DNA of 64,000 bases, from assembly GCA_038380435.1 (NCBI GenBank), contig JAWZYU010000013.1:66482446-66546445 (forward strand). The letters are read 5' to 3'. Source of the DNA: Ryuthela nishihirai. Taxonomy: Eukaryota > Arthropoda > Arachnida > Araneae > Heptathelidae. The notes below the pieces were generated by a model that was not told the DNA's origin, ran no database searches, and saw only the letters and a list, made by a program, of their open reading frames with translations. The position numbers and the translations under genes were made by a program. Shown piece after piece: positions 56,818 through 64,000 of this stretch. Within the stretch, counting starts at the first letter, position 1; every line of letters begins with the position of its first letter.

Positions 56818-56873
56818 ACTTTCAAACGAACATTGCAAACGAGACACATCGTTTGCAATGTTCGTTTGAAAGT
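56818..56873. repeat. Perfect 25-bp foldback, 6-bp loop
   Basis: ACTTTCAAACGAACATTGCA (plus AACGA) at 56818-56842 pairs exactly with 56849-56873. Just upstream, CAAATTTGGAGG motifs (56768-56818) form a second weaker inverted arrangement. Confidence 0.93.
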
Positions 56874-57029
56874 TTTGAATTTTCGATTTTTTCCGCCGAT
56901 AGATGGCACAATTTTAGCTTTTCGGACGTTCGTAAAACGCGAATTCTAAATATTTCATCAGTATTTTTCCAAGAAAAAAATTCTTGAAATCTATAAACAA
57001 AAAAAAAGTTACAGACAACAAAAAAAAAT

Positions 57030-57104
57030 CTACAGACGATAAAATGAAACTATTGTAGCGTTTTCTTTGAAAACGCTACAATAGTTTCATTTTATCGTCT
57101 GTAG
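57030..57104. repeat. Perfect 36-bp foldback, 3-bp loop
   Basis: 57030-57065 (CTACAGACGATAAAATGAAA onward) is the exact reverse complement of 57069-57104, separated by TTT. Perfect arms of this length imply recent formation or active maintenance. Confidence 0.95.
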
Positions 57105-58218
57105 ATACCGAACTTTAAAAAAAAATATGTGATTTTCGCGTCCAACCAACTATAGAACATTTAAATTGGTGGACACAGTGAGAAGTTTGTAAAATTTTAA
57201 AGAAAGTCTTAAAACGAACACTCACTCACACAAACATAAACCAAGACCCCAATATTGCGTTTTTGGCGAAAAATAAAATAATATAAACTCAATTTTGGCA
57301 ACATCAGTTGTTTAGATATTTGACAATATTTCATGAGGTAAACTGCTCAAGTACTAAGCCTAAATGATATGATTCCAATAGTCTAGGTTACCAACACTTT
57401 CTTTCGTTTGTGAAAAGTCTCGTGAACTGGCGTTAGAGTAAGAAAAAAAGCGGCGTAAAATTTAATTAAATTAAAGTAAAAAATTTAGAACAAGCGGAAA
57501 ATCCTTTTACCTGTTATATACTTTAAATATTTTAATTAAGATTTCCTCCTGCTTTTCTTTCCATTTTAGACGAAATGAAATAACAATAAATAATAAATTT
57601 TAGAACACATTTTATACGAGCTTGATTCTCAGACGATGTTAGTATTTCACAGCAGTACAAAAGCCGGATATTAGTTACCTATATTTCCGCAGATAAGACG
57701 ATAGTTGAATCATAAAAAAAGCCCCCAAAATCCGGGTCGTCTTATAGGACAGATAAAAATTATATGGATTGAAATTTATATAAATTGAAACCATTATTAC
57801 TGTAACTTATCGAAAAATCTATCATATTATTTAAATACGCTATATGATAATACATTACATTGTAATAGTAAATAATACATTACATTGTAATAGTAAAACA
57901 ATACTAAAACAAAATAAATATTAAAAGTTATGTTTATTGGGCTACTGAGGAAAAAACGGACAAACCGTAATTATTTACTAGTACAGAGTAGGGTATGTCC
58001 ACAAAATAGAATAACCCATACGACGCTTTTGTGAATAGTCAAGGTCATTACCCAAATGCCCGAATCAATGCGAATGTTTGCGAATAGGACATAATTCCGT
58101 ATACGCTATACAGTATTATTTATCCAGCTGATGATCGCCGATCTAAACTAAATTCATAAGCCGTTGATAGTTTGGGGTCGTCTTAATATTAATTATAATT
58201 ACCAACATCAATGCAGCA
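57105..58218. other. AT-rich interval, no feature
   Basis: Contains a 19-bp local direct duplication (AATACATTACATTGTAATAG near 57850 and 57872) and nothing else recognised. Confidence 0.5.
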
Positions 58219-58862
58219 AAACGTGTAAGGTGGTGCAAAACACATAAAACTTGAGATGCTGAAGACTGGCAAAGTCTCATCTGGTCTGATGAATCATGCT
58301 ACACATTGTTTCCCACCACTGGTAGAGTGTAAGTCTGGCGAAAACCTGCACATACGTACCACCCTGACTGTTTGGTTCTAACTGTGAATCATGGTGGTTG
58401 ATCCCTGATGCTGTGGGGTGCCATATCATGGCATTTCTTAGGGCCATTAGTTATTCTGCAGGGTGTGATACATTCGCAACGTACGAATCCATTCTCGGGG
58501 ACCACATTCACCTAATGTTGTGGGCTTTATTCCCTAATGACCTTCCCTGGTTTCAAATGGATAATGCACCCGTGCATTGTGCAAAACGTGTCTTGTTGTG
58601 GTTTGCAAAGCATGAGGATGAGGTACAGTAGCTGCCCTGGCCACTCAATATTATTGAACATTTGTGGGAATATCTGGAGCGAAAGGTCAGATCACACTTT
58701 CCATGCATATGAAATATGGCATAGTTGGCCCAACTATGTCATATTTTACAGGAAGAATGTCCCACATTCCATTACCGTATTATGTGCATGACTTGTATAA
58801 GTCTATTTCATGTCGAATCGCGTCTGTTCTGAACGCCCAAACTGGTTCTACAGTTTATTAAT
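58219..58862 (+). pseudogene. Tc1-family transposase, C-terminal two thirds, frameshifted
   Basis: WCKTHKT-like start, then IWSDES (first catalytic Asp, about 58282-58297), KPAHTYHPDCLVLTVN, a GAISWHFLGPLV segment, FQMDNAPVHCAKRV (second Asp, 58398-58631) and, in another frame, LPWPLNIIEHLWEYLERK carrying the catalytic Glu. The C-terminus reads RIASVLNAQTGSTVY. Three or more frame changes are needed. The DDE order and spacing fit Tc1 elements. Confidence 0.83.
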
Positions 58863-58991
58863 AAAATGTTTTCCACAAACAGTACATGTTGCCATTATTT
58901 TCATAAACCCTTGTATCTGGTGTACGCGTTATGTGTCTTATTTCGTGACGAGGTTCAACCACAAGTGCACAGGGTTCGTTCAAGGTAGATC

Positions 58992-59805
58992 ATGGATTCA
59001 GGCCAGTTGAGTGTAATTTTTCTGCATGAGTTCAAACTCGGACACTCCGTTGGTATAGCGGCCGGAAACATTAATCCTGCATTTGGGCAGGGTATTGTGA
59101 ATGAATGTGCCATACGTCGATGGTTTGCAAAATTCCAAGCAGGACAAGTACCTTGAAAATGAGCCTCGTGATCGTCCTCCAGTAGCTGTAACAGAAGAGA
59201 AGGTGAAGAATATCGTGGAAGCTGGCCAGGCAAAATGTCCATGAGATCTCAGCGTAAGTCTGCGTGCATCATTCGACGGTTGTCCGGTGCATGGCTGCTC
59301 TGGAGAAGCTGAAAAAGCCGGATGTCTGGGTGCCATACGAATTGACAGCAATCAACAGGACCGCAGTCTGGAGGTGTGATTTCTCTCATTGCCCAGAACA
59401 AATGGTACGGAATCATTCATTGGGTTGTAACCTCCGATGAAACGTGGGTCCTCTAAGACAATCGTCATCGATCAGCACAATGGTTGGATACCACGGAGTC
59501 ATCAAAATATTGTTCACAGCCTCCTCTACACCTGCGGAAAGTGGTGGTTCTCGTATGGTGGTCTGCTGCAGGCGTGATCCATCATTCTTTTCTCCAAACA
59601 AGTGAGACCATCAATTCGGACCGCTATTGTGTTGTAATGCTGCATATATAAGGAAAGTTTCATACCAAACAGCCAGTTTTGGTCAACAGGCATGGGTCCT
59701 CCTGTTGCACGACAATACTCCCCCCCTCTGCATGTCTCACAAGGTACTGTCCAACAAATCCACCAGTTGGACTACGAAACAGTGCCACACCCTGCATATT
59801 CCCCT
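58992..59805 (+). pseudogene. mariner-like transposase, N-terminal and central part
   Basis: Starts with ATG at 58992 (MDSGQLSVIFLHEFKLGHS), then CAIRRWFAKFQAGQVP, stop, NEPRDRPPVAVTEEKVKNIV (59020-59210). Later pieces include QHNGWIPRSHQ, GGLLQA and LLLHDNTPPLCMSHKVL (59627-59800), with YETVPHPAYSPD at the end. HDN and HPAYSPD correspond to the second and third Asp motifs of a mariner-type enzyme. Several stops and frameshifts. The frame then passes directly into Tc1-type sequence. Confidence 0.75.
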
Positions 59806-60115
59806 GACAATGCCTGTCCCCATACAGCCCGCATTAGTTTGCAGAATCTACACGAGCAAAACGTTCAGGCATTACCATGGCCAATATGCTCGCTGGACTT
59901 TTCACCTATTGAACATGTCTGGGACATGATAAGCCGATAACTCCAACACACCCACTAGGTGTGCCATCCACTGTCGCTGAAACGGAACAGCAACTTAGCG
60001 CTATTTGGCGTTCTGTCTCTCAGGAGGACATTATAGAATTATACGATAGCCTTCCCTGCTGCCTGCATTTCAATTAAGTGGCCTTAATCCTTTCAAGTGT
60101 TGCAATTTCGTTTTC
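59806..60115 (+). pseudogene. Tc1-family transposase C-terminus joined to mariner remnant
   Basis: NACPHTARISLQNLHEQNVQ, then LPWPICSLDFSPIEHVWDMI, then an LQHTH...CHPLS and YTIAFPAACISIK tail. DNA.PHTAR and DF.PIEHVWD are the second Asp and the Glu motif regions of Tc1 transposases. It follows mariner text with no gap, in the same frame as YSPD. Confidence 0.8.
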
Positions 60116-60734
60116 CTGTAGTCTATTCGCAATTGTAAGGTATTATAGTAAGACTTGTGGGAAATGGCTCATCTCGTAGCATTCTGTGTAGAATGTGTTG
60201 TTGCAAGCTTGAAATTTAGGAGTGTAAATAATAGTACTAATTTAACAGTAATGATTAATCAATACAGTAAGTAATATTGTTATTAATAATAATATTCATG
60301 TTTATTATTCTTCTGTAATTTCTGTCTTCTTGTAACTATCACAACTGTCTTTAAAAAAAAAATAAAGAGCAAATTGTAATTATCAGTGACTTTACTTCAT
60401 TTGTTTAATATTTTAGCTATGCTGTTACTTTCTACCAAAATAAGGAAAATTCACTATATAAACTTAAAAAATATAGAATGATTCACAATATTTTATACGT
60501 GTTGAAAAAAGGTTTATATCATTTACTTCAAACATCTTAAAAAGGACCTGAATGTTTCGTTTCACTCCGATTTTCTACAGAGAAACGAAAAAAATACAAT
60601 ATCCTAGATAGCACTTTTGCACTCTATTCCTGTGTTTCTTTTTTTACACATATCAACCCAAATGTCCAGAACTATTAATTCATGTAATACTCAGATTATT
60701 AGGTGGAAACCAATTTGTTTCTCTTTAAAGTGAG
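60116..60734. other. AT-rich interval, no feature
   Basis: Nothing recognised between the Tc1 relic and a SINE. Confidence 0.5.
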
Positions 60735-61025
60735 ATTCATCTCCACAAAACTCCTGCCCTGCCCACTGTCACTAGGGACACACCGATGGGCTTCAAAAGG
60801 CTGACGTATGTCGGATGGAGTGTTAAACATGGTCCGTGCGGGAGTATATTATTTCCTGAGTACGTTAAAACACACGCTGGATGGCCTTGACTGGAGTCTG
60901 TCTCCTAACAGCTGTCTAGTGGGTCCCCTCCCCCCAACCATCTATAAGCCCTTGGGGCGCTTGTGACCTGGTCATTTAGACCATTGTGTGCAAAAAAGGT
61001 GCCTCTCGGAGATAAAACAACACTC
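60735..61025 (+). mobile_element. tRNA-Met SINE, 5'-truncated
   Basis: Begins in the body (GATTCATCTCCACAAAACTC) and continues CTGCCCTGCCCACTGTCA, CACCGATGGGCTTCAAAAGG, GGATGGCCTTGACTGGAG and GTGCCTCTCGGAGATAAAAC. The tRNA head is absent. Confidence 0.88.
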
Positions 61026-61214
61026 GTTAAAGATTACCGATTTCATTTCTTAGTTGATGTACATATTTATACTCGTAATGAAGTCATACAAGTGATGCCT
61101 TGTAGACAAGTGACTCATGAAATGCTTAGCTGAAAACTTATAGAAAAATTAAACTTTTCATAAATTTTTCGATTTTTTTTTTGCAAGCGTCAATGTTTTT
61201 ATTTAAATGTTTAG

Positions 61215-61573
61215 GTGACATGTCCAGGTCAGAAAGAATTTCAAGCGATGACGTTGATTCTTCTGTGCAAGAACACGAAAAAGAGGCAATCATTGATCTG
61301 GTGTTTCCTAATGCGGAACATTTTAAAGAATTCATGAAATTACTGGAATTTCTGTTCCATAGAAAGATTGCCCGAGAGAGAAAGAAGAAGGAATATGTTG
61401 CAGGAGGAGGAGGAATATCTGCACATCAGACGATGCACGAGGGAACTGTTCAGGAACAGGAGTTAATTGATGGAGTAAAAAAAGAAACTAGTAACGTTGA
61501 AGGACCAAACGAGAACGAATGCGAAATAGGAGGTAACGAAACAAAAGAGCAGGATGATGTTGCAACTGAAATG
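61215..61573 (+). CDS. TPR/CHAT (TTC28-like) gene, exon 11: module exon A3
   Basis: A 359-bp exon, phase 1 to 0. The acceptor is TTTAAATGTTTAG at 61214. It reads GDMSRSERISSDDVDSSVQE, HEKEAIIDLVFPNAEHFKEF, MKLLEFLFHRKIARERKKKE and YVAGGGGISA. A charged tail ends with EQDDVATEM. Shared blocks with A1 (HRKIA) and A2 (DMS.SE, EF M) show three-way homology. The expected donor position reads GCGAGT (61574-61579) where A1 and A2 have GTGAGT, so either a GC-AG intron is used or the splice site has decayed. No matching B exon is found before the window ends. Confidence 0.78.
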
Positions 61574-61929
61574 GCGAGTAAAAATTTATTCACTTCTTAA
61601 ATTAAGTAAACAGCATTTAGATTACAATGTGTAGCCTATATAGGAATTAATTTAACAGGCACTGTATGCTTTACAGTAGTTCTATTTGAGTATTTGTTCA
61701 GATTGCCAATTTTCACTTTACTATTCATTGGTGAGAAGGTAAAATCTATTCCACGTTACGTTTATGCTTATTTATAATTTATGTAACATCTGATATTAGA
61801 TTAAACTGATTATTTCAGATCATATCCGGACCTTACTGATATGCAAATTTTTTTGTTAAAGTCAATTTCAAATAAGAAATACCCAAAGGACAGAGACAAC
61901 TTAGAAACTATGCCTAACATGCACTGGCT

Positions 61930-62800
61930 TGAGACGAAATATTTTACGAATTGTCCGCAAAAAACACTCGCATATAATTCACTTGTGAAATTAAAGTTCG
62001 TCCACTAAAAGATTTTAAGCCATGACGCAAAGTCCACAGTCTGATGCTGTCACGCCCAGTCTGACGTAAATAAATCCCACGTGACTTGCGACATCTGCTG
62101 AGAGGAGCTAGGTTTGCCCAGCGAGAATGGTTGCGAATAGCTCGCCACAGTCCACTCCGTTCGCTACCGTTTAGTGTCGTGTTTCCTTCCAGCCCCTCAA
62201 CCTGTGATAATCCCAACTCCGCCGTCGAGGAAATCCCGTCTGTCTCGAGATGGCAAAACGTTCCCGCAGAATCGCGCACTGCCTGCCTCCCGCCGCGCAG
62301 GGCCTAATCAGCTTTTCGCTGCTGGCCAGCCTTCCCATCTTTATACCGAATTTGCAAAGCACACTTCTGCTTACCTTATGCCTTTCCATGGAATACATTT
62401 TTATCATTTTAATATCTTTATACCCTTTTATATACAACTCACGGTTAGTTATATACCTGCTAACTTTACGCTTTATCTTGCCTGTACCGTTGATCATACT
62501 CATACTAGCTTTTATATCTTTATCCTTAGCAAAAGACTGGCTCCTTTGGCTTACCTCTTCCTGACTATCCAGCACTTTTCTGACATAGATAGCGTTTATA
62601 TTCACCCTATGTGCACTACTGGCTCAGACTCATCAAAAGTAGTCACTACGCTATATCCTAGCTCTGGTTCTGTTTGTGATACTTTCTATTTATCCATTTC
62701 CTGTCCGCACCTGCGGATATTAACCTAATAAATCATTTCACGTCCCTTAGTGATATTCAGTTGGCTCTTATCGCCAACATCGGCTGATCTCTCAACGAAA
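61930..62800 (-). other. Possible LTR-like GC-richer block
   Basis: A relatively GC-rich segment (62080-62340) is embedded in AT-rich DNA. It has many TG/CA positions where CG would be expected. Minus-strand text includes GCGGGAGGCAGGCAGTGCGC and ACGTGGGATTTATTTACGTC. Size and position downstream of gag-like frames on the same strand would fit an LTR of a Gypsy-type element. No second LTR or terminal TG..CA was verified. A 184-codon + frame (62174-62728) looks incidental. Confidence 0.3.
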
Positions 62801-62821
62801 TCATCAATAACATATCCATGA

Positions 62822-63985
62822 TCATTTATTATTATTACCTGTACTAACTTCACTATTATTATATCCATTCAATGGACATACTGTAATTGTTATTACCTTA
62901 TTCTCTACTTCAGTGACATTTATTACATTATTTTCATACTTTACCTTCTTAACATCTAAAGTTTCACTCAGAGACTTACAATCACCTCTAGGAAAATTAC
63001 ATACTTTACACTTATCACCAATAAATTTCTTACCTTCTTCCAGTGGAAAATCCCCTTTCATATCTTTGCAAGTTGCAAACTCTTTAACATAAGCTTTCTC
63101 TATTGAATGTCCCTTATTAAAATTTGCCACATCTCTTATTTATAACTTTCATCTCTTCTACCTCATGCTTTTCAATAATCTCGCCATTTAACAAAATCCG
63201 ATGCTCGTCAGCAATAAAATTATTTTATTAAAGGGAGGCAGATATTTATATTATATTATTACCGGCTAACGACGCATCTGTACTCATTAACTCCTTAATT
63301 TCTACTGGCTTATATACTAGAAATTCCTTACTTTATAAACTTCCACGTTCGTTGGCAATACCTGCCGATGACACATGATTCTGTGCTAAATCCTCGTGTT
63401 CTTAAGCTATTCCAACTCTTGATACATGATTAACTACTACGCTTCTAGTATATACAGTCTTATTCACTAAAGATCATACATTGTGTTTAACTAACGCACC
63501 TTGAAACTTATTTACCATATCTGAGGTTACACGAAAATTTTTAGCAGATTCATTACATACACTTCGCCATTAATTATATACACTTCAATTAACAATACAC
63601 TTCAATACACAAAATCCTTTAATACGACCTGCTTTTCATTTTGAACTCACCTCCCCTTCTCAGTCTCACACTTAATTTCATCAATTTTATTATTAATCCT
63701 TTAAACTTCCTCTGCGAGTTTCTGATCTTCCCGTACCTCAATCTGTACTTTCTCAGCTTTGAATAATTCCAATTTCTGTAAGCATAGGTTTTCATTTTCA
63801 CGTTACCTCTCCTCTTTATCAAACAACTCTCTATAGTTCCTATGAACCTCCGAGTCACTTGTTCGTGACATCTCATGTACTCAGCAATATGCATCCCTGC
63901 ATCTTCAGCAGCAATCACACATTCAATCGCCACTTGGCACAAATCAGTCAAACGTTTTTTTTCCTAATCTCAGCCAGTGCGCGAC
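62822..63985 (-). pseudogene. Decayed gag-like coding region, probable LTR element
   Basis: The minus strand has a coiled-coil-like run across a frame: HRNYRELFDKEER, LQKLELFKAEKVQIEVREDQ and KLAEEV (63640-63900). The charged frame MANFNKGHSIEKAYVKEFAT with CKVCNFPRGDCKSLSE lies at 62822-63130. Charged helical segments like this are common in Gypsy-type gag proteins of arthropods, but no protease or RT is in the window. Stops are frequent. The assignment is tentative. Confidence 0.35.
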
Positions 63986-64000
63986 TATGCTCTGCCTTCG

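Noticed and set aside
58955..59601. Minus-strand open frames over the mariner relic
   Set aside because: They are shadows of the + strand transposase, whose motifs are clear on the other strand.
62174..62728. 184-codon + strand open frame
   Set aside because: Composition and lack of motifs suggest a chance frame across a probable LTR-like GC-rich block.
1..64000. CRISPR arrays, operons or other prokaryotic systems
   Set aside because: All regular repeats are microsatellites, a coding minisatellite or transposon parts. Spliced exons and SINEs show that the DNA is eukaryotic.

Overview
This is eukaryotic, AT-rich, repeat-dense DNA. It has large introns with canonical GT..AG borders, tRNA-derived SINEs, non-LTR retrotransposons and many DNA-transposon relics. 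The mix of RTE and I-like LINEs, mariner, Tc1, pogo and hAT elements plus a tRNA-Met-headed SINE suggests an arthropod, perhaps a spider or other chelicerate. That last step is a guess from general resemblance. No prokaryotic gene, CRISPR array, rRNA or intact tRNA gene was seen.

The one host gene I can support lies on the + strand from about 14959 to at least 61573 and is open at both ends. Eleven exons can be placed, and all ten junctions keep the reading frame: 14959-15147, 26440-26565, 31713-31834, 35308-35445, 35547-35701, 37375-37676, 41704-42299, 45415-45559, 50297-50625, 54016-54160, 61215-61573. Exons 2-5 encode helical TPR-type repeats and exon 6 onward looks like the start of a CHAT (caspase-like) domain, the layout of TTC28-like proteins. 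From exon 7 the gene repeats a two-exon module: exon A is charged (phase 1 to 0) and exon B is exactly 145 bp (phase 0 to 1). The window shows A1-B1-A2-B2-A3. A1 also carries ten 30-bp minisatellite units encoding MESGEKGDAA. This symmetric, frame-preserving duplication inside a CHAT-like region is the most interesting feature of the window.

Layout. 1-14 kb: a full-length RTE-type LINE with an 11-bp target duplication (490-3889), a truncated second copy, a composite hAT element (8198-10700) holding a LINE fragment and a smaller hAT MITE, and a decayed mariner. 15-26 kb: a single intron in which an I-like LINE (18444-26095) split a SINE and was itself hit by a hAT with a perfect 8-bp duplication (19756-21450). 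26-41 kb: TPR/CHAT exons, a palindromic Tc1-type MITE, a decayed arthropod multicopy gene (33.4-34.8 kb), SINEs and an internally deleted RTE copy. 41-64 kb: the module array, whose introns hold a (TGTA)n array with a Tc1-like element in its end, nested SINE/hAT-like insertions (51-52 kb), a pogo/Tigger derivative, perfect foldbacks, a mariner-Tc1 chimera (59.8 kb), and a probable LTR/gag remnant at the right edge.

All calls come from reading the sequence and memory of protein families. No database search or expression evidence was available.
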